Positions 35,737 to 48,300 of a stretch of 54,664 nucleotides of DNA are shown one piece after another (position 1 is the stretch's first letter; the number at the start of each line of letters is the position of its first letter). The stretch lies in the NCBI GenBank assembly GCA_903918755.1, contig CAIXFN010000016.1:1-54664 (forward strand), written 5' to 3'. The DNA comes from an uncultured Pedosphaera sp. GTDB taxonomy: Bacteria > Verrucomicrobiota > Verrucomicrobiia > Limisphaerales > Pedosphaeraceae. Position numbers and translations under genes: made by a program. The notes beneath the pieces are model-generated. The model did no database searches. It was given only the letters and a program-made list of their open reading frames with translations, and had not been told where the DNA came from.

Positions 35737-36649
35737 TAGGTCCCCTGCTCCAGCCGCGCGATGCGCTCCTCCAATGGCGGATGATCCGACAAAAGCAGGT
35801 TTAAGTAGTTGCCGCCGCCCGATATTTTGAAGGCGGCGAAAGCCGGCGCGTTTTGCGCCTCGGCCGCCAATATTGCGGGATCATTCAGCCGCTGCAAAGC
35901 CTGCAACGCCTGGATCATGTTGGTCCGGCCGGCCAATCTGGCTCCACCCGCATCGGCCGCGTATTCGCGGATCCGGGAAAACCAATTCGCCACGATCCAG
36001 CCAAAAAAGGAAAATACCATCTGAAACAATTGAACCAGCAACCACTGGATCCAAAAACCGCCCCCGCGGTCCCGGTCCTCATCATCCCGCCCGCGCAAGG
36101 CTTGCATGACGAAAAATGCCAGCACCCGGGACAGAAACATCACGAACGCGTTGATCACGCCTTGCACGAGCGTCATGGTCACCATGTCCCCGTTGGCCAC
36201 ATGCGTAATTTCATGGGCAATGACACCCGAGATTTCGTTGGCCGCATGCGGGCAAGCAATCCGGAAGATACCGCCACCAGCGCCCGGGAACGGGTTGGCC
36301 CCGTGGCGAAGGCATTGATCTCCTCGGATTCATAAACGCCCACTTCCGGGAGCGCCGGCAAGTTCGCCGCCCGGGCCAACTTGTGGACCAGGCTGACCAA
36401 TGCGCGCAAGTCAGGATCCGTGGTAGCGGGCGAAATGACCTGGACCCCCATCATCCATTTGGCCAATACACGAGAGAGGGCCAGCGAAATGAAGGCTCCC
36501 ACAAAACCCCACACCAAGCAGATCACGGCCAAAGAACCGAGGCCACCCCGGGGAAAGAAACGCCCGACCCCAAGGACTCCCAAGATGATCGAAACCGTGG
36601 TCACCACCAGCAGGTTGACCATCAAAAATAGAAATATCCGCTTTGCCAT
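35733..36649 (-). pseudogene. htpX: HtpX-type M48 membrane protease with a single-base frameshift
   Basis: The start is MAKRIFLFLMVNLLVVTTVS (complement of 36647-36649), giving two N-terminal membrane helices (the second LAVICLVWGFVGAFISLAL). EVGVYESEEINAFATGPTRS and ALVAVSSGLLARMR follow. Near 36243 the frame shifts: restoring one C on the plus strand reads RMRANEISGVIAHEITHVAN, containing the zinc motif HEITH, and continues through GDMVTMTLVQGVINAFVMFL to the third ligand region REYAADAGGARL. The restored protein is ~305 residues, the usual size. Without repair, the frame ends 18 codons after the shift, before any zinc site. The error lies in a short C run, like the one at 31525, so assembly error is a real possibility. 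Confidence 0.9.
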
Positions 36650-36826
36650 TTGCATAATCGCATCCATCCCTTCCGGGACCACTCAAACTGGGGCCAAGGT
36701 ATCCGGAGCCGTTCTCGGCGACAAATCCACTGACATCCTGACCGGCCCATTCGCTCCCGAAATCACGAACGGTACCCAAATATAGTGCCTGCCAAGGTGA
36801 TTGCAATGAGCCGGTGCCGGCCCTGA

Positions 36827-38488
36827 TTAACGGACTGTGAACTCCACTTTGCCCAAAACCCCAAAGTCCACATCGTACCGGCCTGGTAAAGCGGCCAAAG
36901 GCTCCTCATTGGCGGAGGCCGGACAAAAAATCAGATCGCCGGCATGCAGGGTGTATCCCTCTCCTGTGATCTGGTTGAGAATCTGGCGAAGCTCCTCCCA
37001 AGAGCGACCGGCGGGCTTCATCCCCGTCCCAAAATCGACGGTCGAAGCAGTGTCCCTGCCGATCCTCACTTTCAGATCGCCCGGAATATTTTCCGGCGCA
37101 ACGGTGGTGGAGCCAACGACAAACCGGGTTTTGCCCAGATTATTCGCAATCCGATTCCAGGAGGAATCGGCTGTTGGGGAAGACGGGGAACCGCTGCGCA
37201 GCTCCACAAACGGAAGAACGGCGGAAAAAGCTCCCACGGCCTGGGTAGCGGTGGCAATTTGAAAGGAAAAATCCACGCTGATCATGTAGGCCAATCCCGG
37301 CACCAAACGACCGGCCCCGGCCGCCATTGAGGGCAAAATTGCGGTTTCTCCAGATTTGGCCAGCGAGGCCTGGAACACCACCCCACTCGGGAGAGTCCGC
37401 GCGACCACTCTGCCAGCGCCGCTAGGAACAAGATCTTCCACACAGAATCCGGCCACCCGCTGCTTATTCCGAATCTGGGCACGCACCACCCGCTTTTGAA
37501 CGGCATAGGCGGCGGGAATCCCGGCATTCGGGAACCGGGTGTTCACGGCAATCACCGCATCATTGGTCGTGTTGGCGATCTCCCGGGCGGAGGCCCGCAC
37601 CGACGCCTCGTCGAGAAAACCCTGCCACGCCAGCCATTCCCGCCAGCGCTCCTTCCAACCTCCCACCGGCGCCCCCGTGGTTCGCACGCCAAACCCATGG
37701 CCCCCTTCCTGATAAATGTGCAGTTCCGCCGGCACGTGCGCCCGCTTGAGTGCCGCCACAATCGCCAGGCTGTTCTCGGAGCTGTCATCGTTGGCTTGGG
37801 CGACAAACATGGGCGGTGTATCAGCGTTGATCCGACTCGCGAGCACCTCCTTGATTTGCAGCGGTCCACCCTGGGTCAAGCCGCCGGGATAGATCAGGGC
37901 GGCATAGGCTGGACGCGTGGAGAATCGGTCACTGGCGTCCTGCGCTTCGTATTGTCGCTCCCCGTAATGCGTTGCCAACCAGACGGCAAGCTCGGCGCCT
38001 GCCGAGAAACCCACCACCCCGAGGTCATCCGGATCAATGCCCCACTCCGCTGACCGCGCCCGAATCAGGCTCATGGCGCGCTGGACATCCTGCAACGCCA
38101 CCGGGGCGCGCTCCGGCACGCGGTACTTCAGAACAAATGCGGTGATGTCGAGGGAATTCAGCCAGGCCGCCACTTCCAACCCCTCATGCTCGATGGCGAG
38201 TCGTTGCAGACCGCCACCCGGCAATACCAATACGGCTGCTCCGCTCCGGCGCTCCCGCGGGGGCAGAAAAACCGAAACCGTCGGATGCGACACATCCGTA
38301 ATCTGGTAAAAGGGGCGCGGGCGTCCCGTCAGCAATTTCTCCGGGCCACGATCCCGGTTTGGTCCCGGCGGATTGCCGGGCCAGACGGCAAATTCCTCCG
38401 CCGGTTCGACCGCTCCCGCAGAAGCGGCCATAAACCAGCATGAGCACAGCAGCAATCCGGCGCGGAGAACGAACGCAAATTGTTTCAT
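36827..38488 (-). CDS. Exported alpha/beta hydrolase (esterase) fused to a 2-keto-4-pentenoate-hydratase/FAH-like domain
   Basis: A 553-residue protein with signal peptide MKQFAFVLRAGLLLCSCWFM. Residues ~30-290 form an acetyl-xylan-esterase-like alpha/beta hydrolase: oxyanion region VLVLPGGGLQRLAIEHEG, nucleophile elbow GFSAG with Ser162, an acidic residue around Asp234/235 (AQANDD), and His264 in EGGHGFG. Residues ~292-553 match the outline of MhpD-type hydratases: IPAAYAVQKRVVRAQIRNK, GRLVPGLAYMISVDFSFQI, a LPFVELRSG region, SSWNRIANNLGKTRFVVGS, and the end YTLHAGDLIFCPASANEEPL followed by GRYDVDFGVLGKVEF. Several family metal-ligand positions look altered, so hydratase activity is uncertain. 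This two-domain fusion is unfamiliar to me. Confidence 0.8.
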   Translation of the reverse strand: MKQFAFVLRAGLLLCSCWFMAASAGAVEPAEEFAVWPGNPPGPNRDRGPEKLLTGRPRPFYQITDVSHPTVSVFLPPRERRSGAAVLVLPGGGLQRLAIEHEGLEVAAWLNSLDITAFVLKYRVPERAPVALQDVQRAMSLIRARSAEWGIDPDDLGVVGFSAGAELAVWLATHYGERQYEAQDASDRFSTRPAYAALIYPGGLTQGGPLQIKEVLASRINADTPPMFVAQANDDSSENSLAIVAALKRAHVPAELHIYQEGGHGFGVRTTGAPVGGWKERWREWLAWQGFLDEASVRASAREIANTTNDAVIAVNTRFPNAGIPAAYAVQKRVVRAQIRNKQRVAGFCVEDLVPSGAGRVVARTLPSGVVFQASLAKSGETAILPSMAAGAGRLVPGLAYMISVDFSFQIATATQAVGAFSAVLPFVELRSGSPSSPTADSSWNRIANNLGKTRFVVGSTTVAPENIPGDLKVRIGRDTASTVDFGTGMKPAGRSWEELRQILNQITGEGYTLHAGDLIFCPASANEEPLAALPGRYDVDFGVLGKVEFTVR

Positions 38489-38584
38489 GGATGGCGGTCA
38501 TTAAACCAAACTCCCCGCCCCCCGTCATGTCCAATTCCGGACGCGAAAGGCCAGCCTACCCGCCGCGCGGATGATCGTGAGGGT

Positions 38585-39016
38585 CTACATTTTGGCCTCC
38601 CCCGCCGGCCGCAATTTTTCCCCCGCCCGCAAAAGCCAGGCTTGGGGAAAATTGGTGAATCCAATATGGGGGTAGTATTTTTCCGCGGCGGGAGCCGCGA
38701 GGAGCAGCACGTTGGTCTTCGGGCCACTTTCCACCTGGGTCAAACGAATCAGTTCGCTGCCGATGCCGCGGCGCTGATGGGAAACTCGCACCGCCAAATC
38801 CGCGAGGTAGGTAAAATAACTGAAATCGGTGGAACAACGGGAAATGCCCACCAGCAAGTCCCCGTCCCAGGCCGTAATGACGAGATTGGCGTTTGCCAGC
38901 ATGGCGGCAAAGCGCTCGCGCTCATCCACGGGACGGCGATCCGCCAAAGTCGAAGCCCGGTACAATTCCAATACCTGATCCAAGTCCAACGCGTTTCCGA
39001 CACGGTATTCAATCAT
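38585..39016 (-). CDS. GNAT family N-acetyltransferase
   Basis: A 143-residue GNAT protein. The N-terminal helix pair (LDLDQVLELYRASTLADRRP) is followed by VITAWDGDLLVGISRC, the beta4 strand YLADLAVRVSHQRRGIGSEL carrying the acetyl-CoA pyrophosphate loop (QRRGIGS), and LLLAAPAAEKYYPHIGFT with the terminal Tyr-Phe-like region. The acceptor substrate is unknown. A second copy at 51069-51500 is dead. It lies between the fusion-esterase gene and the giant protein gene on the same strand, 96 bp and 287 bp from them. Confidence 0.9.
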   Translation of the reverse strand: MIEYRVGNALDLDQVLELYRASTLADRRPVDERERFAAMLANANLVITAWDGDLLVGISRCSTDFSYFTYLADLAVRVSHQRRGIGSELIRLTQVESGPKTNVLLLAAPAAEKYYPHIGFTNFPQAWLLRAGEKLRPAGEAKM

Positions 39017-39303
39017 AAAAAGCAGCCCCCGAGGCTTGCCGGAATGGCAATCTTCGGAGCTGCCAAACTAACGCTGGTCCGCAGCTTCTGTCCATCCCCC
39101 GATGCGGACTGCAGATCATGCGCTGAGTGAGCAACCTGATTGCGACCGGGAAAACTGGACGAGCCGATAATCCACCCGAATGATGCAGTTTTGTCCCCCA
39201 CAAAAGCGGAAGCGCGGCCGAGCTGATCCCTCCCAAGATCTATCGCACGACCGCGCCCGCGCCTGATATTTTAATCGATTACTCGAGTCGTCAGGGCAAC
39301 GGT

Positions 39304-42300
39304 CTACCAGTTGACCTGGGTGGTGCAATAATGATTGCCCGAAGTATCGCCAATCCCCGGCGAGCAATGACCCGTGGCGGTGGCATGGCAGGTGAAGTTA
39401 CCACGATCATAGGGTTGGGTGGTGTAGGTCTTGGTGAAGACGCAGCTCTGGCCCGGCCCGAGGGGGGTGGGATACGTGAAGTGCCAACTGCCGCAATCCG
39501 GGCTGTTCACGTCCACGCCGCCCGTGTAGCAGGAATTCCCGGTGTTGGTCACGGTGCAGGTGTAAGTAATCGTGTCGCCCACATGGCAGGAACTGGGGCC
39601 CCGAACCGTAACCGAGCAACTCGGTGTATTCCCGGCGTAAGCGAACTTCACAGCGGACACACTCTGGCAATTCGTGAGCGTCACTGATTTGATTCCGTCC
39701 AGGATCGCATCCGGATCATAGGTCTGCTTGCAATTCACCGGGGAGGTCACCACGACCGAGTATTTCCCGGCCACGAGACCCGTGAAGGAATACGCGCCAT
39801 TGTTGTCAGTTGTGGTCGCTGCGACCACGACGCCATTGCTGTTCTTCAGGGTCACAGCAACCCCGGTGAAGCCCAAGTCATTAGCGTTGATCAGCCCGTT
39901 GGAATCACAATCCCGCATCACCGACCCGCTGATGCTGCCGCCGCAGGGATTGCTGATGGTAATCGTCTGAGTGCAGGTGCTGACGTTGCCGCAAGAGTCC
40001 ACCGCTTTCCAAGTCCGGAAGATCACGGACTCACCCGGGGTGCTCCCGGGGGTGACCACATCCGAATAGGTAATCACCGGATGGGCGTCGAAGTTATCCG
40101 TCGCGGTAGCGGTGCCAGTCTGCGTCGTGGTCGGGACACAATTGGTGCTTTCCGACAGATGAGACTTGCACCAGTCGCTGACCTTGCCGCCTTCGCAAGA
40201 GCGGTTCAGGTTGTCGCACAATCCATCCAGATCGCTAACCTGGCAACCATCACCACTGAGGTCCCCACCACCCAACCCCTTGTGACAGAGGTTGAGGATG
40301 TCCCGCACCTTCTTGCCGTCGCAAAGCGAGGCGGAGTCGTGATAGACGAGGTCGCCAAATTTGCCGTTGCAACCCGGGATGACTCCGGAATCATTGAAGT
40401 CCACGTTCAACTGGAGGCAGAGGACATGGCTCCCGAAGGTGCCGCCACCGCAGGTCGCGGGATTGGTGTAGCAGGCCGTCAGCTTCGTCGGGGTGCCCGA
40501 GCTCGGCAGGCAATTCCGGACGGAATTGGCGGTCGTGCACTTCACCCATTTGTTGGTGCTGAGACCGATCTGAATGCAACCGTTGGTGCGATAAACGTTC
40601 GCGAAGTTGGTGCAAAGCAAGCTGCCCGCATTGTAGCCGCTCGGAGTGCAGTTCCAGTTGGTTTCACTGAAGCTGCAATACGTGTGCGGGGCTGCGTTGG
40701 TGATCGTGATGTTCGGCGGGCAGGTGAGCACTGGGGCCACGTTGTCACCCAGGGTAATGGTCTGGGTGCAGGTGGAGGTGTTGCCGCAGAGATCCACTGC
40801 TTTCCAAGTGCGGGTGATAACCATGCTACCGGCGCAACTGCCGTTAACCACCGAGTCCGAGTAGGTCACCGTCGGGGTCGAGTCACAGCTGTCAGTGACC
40901 GTCGGGGAACCGGTCACGGAAGGCAGCGGGAGGTTGCTCGAGTTGGTACCGCAACCCAAGTGCGAGGTGCACCAGGCGTTGTTCGTCCCGCCGCGGCAGG
41001 AGTTGTTCAGGTTGTCGCACAGCGTATCCAGATCACTGATGGAGCAACCGGAGGTCGAAATGTCACCCCCGCCGAGGGCCGTGTTACAGAGGCTCAGGAT
41101 TTGCCGGACGGACTTGCCATGGCAGCCCGAACTCGTGTCCTGGAGGACCAAATCGCCCAATTTGCCCGTGCATCCCGGCAGCGCGCTGGAGTCACTGAAA
41201 TCCACATTCAATTGCAAACACAGCACACGGGAACTAAACGTGCCCGCCCCGCAGGTGGTAGGATTCACATAACTCGTGGGGAGGTAACCCGGCGAACCGC
41301 CGAAGGGCAGGCAGTTCTGGAGGGCCGTGGGCGTGGTGCACCTCAAGACGCGGGAGCTTCCCACCTGGCAATAGCCATTGGTGTAAACCCGGCTGAAGTT
41401 GGTGCAGAGGAGACCTCCCGCATTGCCGTTGCGGGGAGCCGCGCCCCAGTCACTTTGATTGTAGGTGCAATAGTTGCGCAAAACCGTATTGGTCAGCGTG
41501 ATATTGGCCGGACAAACCATAAGCGGAGACGTGGTGCTCTTGACCGTCACGGTCGCAGCCGCAGTGTTGGTGCAACCACCGGCGGCGGTGACTTTAAGCG
41601 TCAGCACGAAGTTCGTGCTGCAGGCGCTGGCGGCCGACACGCTCACACTCTGAGCGGTGGCGGAACCAACAATCGAGCCCCCACCGGTGATGGACCAGGC
41701 GTAGGTGAGACCCGCAGGAGCGGTGTAGATATTACCGAGGGAGGCCGGACAGATCGTCCCCGGTCCGGTGATAACGGCGGAGGGAGCCGCACTCAGAGTT
41801 ACCGTGCCGGAGCCCGTGCCTGTGCAACTGCTGGCGCTCGTCACCGTCACCGTGTAGGTGCCAGGGTTGGCCACGCTGATCGAGGCCGTGCTTGCCGTGA
41901 AGCTGCTGGGGCCGCTCCAGGCGTAAGTCAGGGCGCCGGTGCAATTCGTCACCGTAGCGGTCAGGGTCGCGGCGCTGCCGGTGCAAACCGCGGCGCTATT
42001 CACCGCAACCAACGGCTTGGGATTGACGGTCAACACACCCGAACCCGTCCCGGTAAAACCGGTGGAGCTTGTCACCGTCACCGTGTAGGTGCCGGCGTTG
42101 GTCACGCTGATGGAGGCCGTGCTCGCCGTGAAGCCGCTGGGGCCGGTCCAGGCGTAGCTCAGGGCGCCCGTGACATTCGTAACCGTCGCGGTCAGGGTTG
42201 CCGCGCTGCCGCTGCAGACCGTGGCGCTGTTAACCACTACCACTGGCTTGGGACTGACGGTCAGCACACCCGAACCCGTGCCGGTGCAACCGCTCGAACT

Positions 42301-45300
42301 CGTCACCGTCACCGTGTAGGTTCCGGCGTTGGTCACGCTGATCGAGGAGGTCGAAGCCGTGAAGCTGCTCGGGCCGGTCCAGGCGTAGGTCAGGGCGCCC
42401 GTGGAATTCGTGACCGTCGCGGTCAAAGTTCCCGCACTGCCGGTGGAAACCGTGGCGCTGTTAACCACCACCACCGGCTTGGGATTGACCGTCAGCACAC
42501 CCGCCCCCGTGCCGGTGCAACCGCTCGCGCTCGTCACCGTCACGGTGTAGGTGCCGGCGTTGGTCACACTGATGGAGGCCGTGCTCGCCGTGAAGCTGCT
42601 GGGACCCGTCCAGGCGTAGGTCAGGGCGCCCGTGACATTGGTCACGGTGGCGGTCAGAGTTGCCGCGCTGCCGCTGCAAACCGTGGCGCTGTTAACCACC
42701 ACCACCGGCTTGGGATTAACGGTCAACACACCCGAGCCCGTGCCGGCGCAACCGCTGGCGCTTGTCACCGTCACCGTGTAGGTGCCGGGGTTGGTCACAC
42801 TGATCGAGGCCGTGCTCGCCGTGAAGCTGCTGGGACCGGTCCAGGCGTAGGTCAGGGCGCCCGTGACATTCGTCGCCGTGGCGGTCAGAGTTGCTGCGCT
42901 GCCGCTGCAAGCCGTGGCGCTGTTAACCACCACCACCGGCTTGGGATTGACAGTGAGGATACCGGAACCCGTGGCGGTATAGCCATGGGCATCCGTCGCC
43001 GTCACGGAGTAGATGCCGGCATTGGTCGCGCTGATCGAGGCCGTCGTCCCCGTGAAGCCAGCCGGGCCAGTCCAGGCGTAAGTAAAGGGAGCCGTGCCGC
43101 TGGAAGCCGCAGCGGTGAAGGTAAAGGCACTGCCGCTGCACACCGCACCACTGTTCACCGTCACGCCGTTCACGGTGACGGTTGGTACCGCATTAACCGT
43201 CAGCACACCCGTGCCCGTGCCCGTGCAGCCATTGCCATCCGTCACCGTCACGGAGTAGGTACCGCCGTTGGTCACGCTGATCGAGGCCGTCGTGGCGGAG
43301 AAGCCCGCCGGACCACTCCAAACGTAGCTGTAGGGAGCCGCGCCGCTGCCCACCGTGGCCGTCATCGTCAGCGCGCTGCCCTGGGGCACCGCACCACTAT
43401 TGACTGTCACCACCGGCTTCGCATTGACCGTCAGCACACCCGAGCCGTTGCCAGTGCAACCATGAGAATCCGTCACGGTCACCGCGTAGGTGCCGGCATT
43501 GGTCACACTCACCGAGGAGGTCGCGGCGGTAAAGCCATTCGGACCGGTCCAAGCGTAACTAAAGGGACCCGTGCCGCTGGTCACCGTGGCGGCCAGCGTC
43601 AGGGCGCTGCCCGCGCAGGTCGCGCCGCTGTTCACACTCACCACCGGTTTCGGATAGACCGTCAACACACCCGAACTCGTCGCCGTGTAGGTATTGGCGT
43701 CGGTCACGGTCACCGAATAGGTGCCGGCGTTGGTCGGACTGATCGAAGCCGTGGTGGCCGTGAAGCCAGCCGGACCGCTCCAGACATAAGTGAAGGGCGC
43801 TGTGCCGCTGCTCACCGAGGCCGTCAGCATTTGCGAACCACCGGCGCAGGTCGCGCCGTTATTCACCGTGACGCTGGGCTTCGGATTGACCGTCAACACA
43901 CCCGAGCCCGTGCCCGTGCAGCCATTGGCATCCGTCACGGTCACCGAATAGTTGCCGGCATTGGTCACGCTGATCGAAGCAGTCGTGGCGGAGAATCCAG
44001 CCGGACCGCTCCAAGCGTAGCTGTAAGGGGCCGCGCCGCTGCCCACCGTGGCCGTCATCGTCAGCGCACTGCCCTGGGGCACCGCACCACTATTGACTGT
44101 CACCACCGGCTTGGCATTGATCGTCAGCACACCCGAACCATTACCCGTGCAACCATTGCTGTCGGTCACCGTCACCGCGTAAGTGCCCGCGTTCGTCACG
44201 CTCACCGAGGAGGTCGCAGCGGTGAAGCCGTTCGGACCGGTCCAGGCGTAAGTGAAGGGACCCGTGCCGCTGCTGACCGTGGCGGCGAGCGTCAGGGCGC
44301 TGCCCGCGCAGGTCGCACCACTGTTCACACTCACCACGGGCTTCGGATTAACGGTCACAGTTCCAACAGCAGGAACCGAGACACAACCGGTTCTGCCATC
44401 GGTGATGGTGACACTATAAGTCCTGGTCGAAGCGGGCGATACCGTAATGGAGGCCGTCGTTGCACCTCCCGGAGTCCAAAGGTAGACGGGGGCGGAAGCG
44501 GTGGTCGTCGCAACCAAAGTCGCGCTGCTGCCTGCGCAAATCGTTGTCGAATTCACACTGGCCGTGGGGATCGGATTCACGGTCACCGTACCGGTGGCCG
44601 GGAGGGAGACGCAACCCGTCTTGCCGTCCGTCACGGTAACGCTGTAAGTCGTGGTCGAGGAAGGTGACACCGCAATGGAAGCGGTCGTGGCACCACCAGG
44701 GCTCCAGAGGTAGGAGGGATTGGTGGCGGCAGTGGTTGCCGTGAGCGTGGCAGAACCACCGGCACAGATTGCCGTCGAATTGACAACTGCAGTCGGCAAG
44801 GCGTTCACGGTCAACACCCCGGAAGCCGTAGCCACCGCGCCTTGAGCATCAGTCACGGTAACCGTATAAGTCCCGGCATCCGTCGCACTGATGGAGGACG
44901 TCGCCGCGGAGAAACCATTCGGGCCGGTCCAGGAATAGGTGTACGGTCCCGTTCCGACCGCGATACTTGCCGTCAGGGAGTAAGGCGTGCCCGCGCAGGT
45001 CGCGCCGCTATTAACAGTGACGACCTCCTGGTAGAATCCAAAGTCAACGGTAACGTCGCTGCCACCGGAAGCCAGGACGACCGGGGTGGTCGCAGCCGGG
45101 CTGCCATTGCTGTCCGTGCCCGGGGTTCCCTGACCCGTGATCGTCGGGGCATAACCCGCCGGCGTGGCCACGGCCACCGTGTAAGTCCCCGGTGCCACCG
45201 TGAACGAATAGTTCCCGTTGGTGCCGGTCAAGGTGGTCAAACTCACCGCGTTGCCAGCCCCATCAGTGCCCGTCACGGTCACCATCAGGTTGGTCAAGCC

Positions 45301-48300
45301 AGTTTCGCCAGCGTCCTGGACGCCGTTTGCATTCGCGTCGTTCCAGACATAATCCCCAATCGTTGCGGCTTGGTAGAACCCGAAATCAATTGACTGGTCG
45401 TTGCCGCCGTCCGCCAGGGTCACTGTGCTGCCGTTGGGGTTGCTGTCCGTCCCAGCAGTGCCCTGGCCGGTTGCCGTTGCCACGTAACCCGCGGGCGTCA
45501 CCACGCTGACCGAATAGGTCCCGGGCGGCACCGAGAAGGAATAAAGACCATTGCTGTCCGTAACGGTCGAGGTGCTCACCGCCCCACCCTTGATATCCGT
45601 GCCGGTCAGGGTCACAGTCACGCCGGCAATCCCGCCTTCACTCCCATCCTGCACCCCGTTTCCGTTGGCATCATTCCAGACATAATTGCCAATCGTTACC
45701 GGCAAAATAACCGCTAGATTGCCACTGGCAGAACCCCCACAGCCATTGTGATCGGTGACCGTAACCGAATAGGCGCCAGCGGTGCTAACGCTGATCGAGG
45801 CGGTGGAGGCGGTGAAACCCGCTGGACCGCTCCAGGCATACGTGTAAGGCGCCGCACCACCGCTCACCGAAGCAGCAAGGGTCAGGGAATTGCCTTGGAA
45901 GACCGAACCACTGTTGACGGTCACCACGGGGGTCGCATTAACCACCAGGGTGGCACTGGCGCTACCGGCCGCACCCTGCGCGTCGGTTACCGTGACCGTG
46001 TAATTGCCAGCGTCCGTCGCATTAATTGAAGCCGTGCCGGCAGAAAAACCATTCGGTCCAGCCCAGGCGTAGGTAAAGGGACCGGCGCCGACGGTAATTG
46101 TTGCAGTCATCAAATAGGGTGTTCCGGAGCAGGTGCTGCCGCTGTTCACCGTGACGACCGCCCGGTAGAAGCCAAAGTCCACGTTGGTATCGCTACCACC
46201 AGAAAGCAGAAACGCTGGCGTCGTCGCCGCAGGGCTACCACTGCTGTCGGTGGAGGGCGTTCCCTGACCAGTGATCGATGCGGCATAACCCGTCGGGGTG
46301 GAGACCGCCACCGTGTAAGTCCCGGGAGCCACCGTGAAGGCGTAGTTTCCGTTCGTGTCGGTCAGGGTGGTCAAGCTCACCGCACGCCCTGCCCCATCGG
46401 TGCCCGTCAGGGTCACGGACAGATTAGTCAGGCCGGTTTCGCCGCTATCCTGGATGCCATTGGCATTCGCGTCATTCCAGACGAAATCACCGATTGTCAC
46501 GGGTTGGTAAAACCCGAAATCAAGATTAGTCACACTGCCACCCGACGGCAGGAACACCAAACAATGATTGGTCTGGCTGACGGTGCCCGCAGCCCCCGGC
46601 TCCGTAAAGGTAGGCAGGTAACCCAAAGGGGTCACAACGGACACAGTATAAGTGCCCGGCGGAGCCGTGAAGGAGTAAGCCCCATTGGTGTCCGTAATCG
46701 TCGTCTGATGGACACGATTGCCCGTGCCATCCGTTCCGGTCAAGATTACCGTCACCCCGGGGATATTGGGTTCACCGTCTTGATGGATGCCATTCCCGTT
46801 GGAATCATTCCAAACATAGGGGTCGATGATGACCGGCAGGTAGTACCCAAAATCAATCGTCGTATCGCTACCCCCGGCGGCCAGTGTCACCGTGGTGCCG
46901 TTCGGATTGCTATCCGTAGCAGTTGTCCCCATTCCGGTCGCCGTCGCAACATAACCCGCGGGTGTCACCGCAGTAACCGTGTAGGTGCCGGGCGGTTCGG
47001 AAAAGGAATAAAGCCCGTTGCCATCCGTCACGGTGCTGGCGTTTACCGCGCCCCCGTTGATGTCCGTGCCGGTCAGGGTCACGGTTACCCCCGCAATACC
47101 AGGTTCGCCGGCATCCTGCACACCGTCGCCGTTGACGTCATCCCAGACGAAGTTGCCGATCGTCACCGGCGGAATTACCGTCAGGATGCCATGCCCCAAG
47201 GCGGGATCGTTGCTACAGCCATTGGCGTCAATGATATTAACCGCATAAGTGCCCGCCACTGAGACGGTAATCGAAGGCGTCGACGCGGTGAAACCGTTGG
47301 GACCGGTCCAGGCATAGTTGAAAGGACCGACTCCCCCAACCACCGTCGCCGTCATAACGAGCGAATTGCCTTGAAATACCGAACCGCTGTTGATCGTCAC
47401 CGTGGGCTTCGGATTGACCGTCAGAATGCCGGAACCGGATCCGGAGCAACCGTTGCCGTCGGTCACGGTTACAGAGTATATCCCGGCGGCGCTCGCACTG
47501 ATGGAGGCGGTGGCGGCGCTAAAGCCGTTCGGACCAGTCCAGGCATAGGTATAAGGAGCCGTGCCGCTGGTGACACTCGCGGTCATCGTCAACGAGGCAC
47601 CGGCGCAAACCGCGCCACTATTGACCAGAACACTGGGCGTGGGGTTGATCGTGAGCACCCCGGCGCCGGAGCCACTGCAACCGTTGGCATCGGTGACGGT
47701 GACGTTGTAACTGCCGGCCGCGCTCACATTGACGGAGGCGGTGCCAGCGGTAAATCCAGCCGGTCCAGTCCAAGCGTAAGTAAAGGGACCAGTGCCCCCG
47801 ACGATCTTGGCAACCAGACTGAGGGACGAACCCGCGCAAACGGATCCGCTGTTAACCGACACGCTGGGGGCCGGATTGACCGTCAGCGTACCCATCCCCG
47901 TGGCTGAGCAACCATTGGTATCAGTGGCCGTCACGCTATAAACACCGGCGGCGGTCGCGCTGATCGTGGCGGTGTTCGCAGTGAAACCGGAAGGACCCGT
48001 CCAGGCATAAGTATATGGCCCGCTATTACCACCCACCGTGGCCGTCATACTGAGGGGCGTTCCGTCACACACTGTGCCGCTATTGACGCTCGCGGAGAGA
48101 TTGTCGCGGTAACCAAAATTGACGTAGGAAGCGCCGGCACAATTGGTGGCTCCGACATCCATCTGATTGTTATTTATGCCGCTAACCGAGTAAGTTTGAA
48201 CCACATTGGTGGAGGAAACCACCGCGACGCGATAGTTCGCGAACGGGAGATTCGTAAAGGCATAAGCCCCGTTCGTACCGGAGACAGTGGTGGCAATGAT

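Noticed and set aside
40081-44667. A 1528-codon open frame on the plus strand opposite the giant gene.
   Set aside because: It runs through the tandem repeats, which keep the antisense frame open. Its product is low-complexity, Arg/Gly/His-rich and has no signal or domain, while the minus-strand protein has clear domains.
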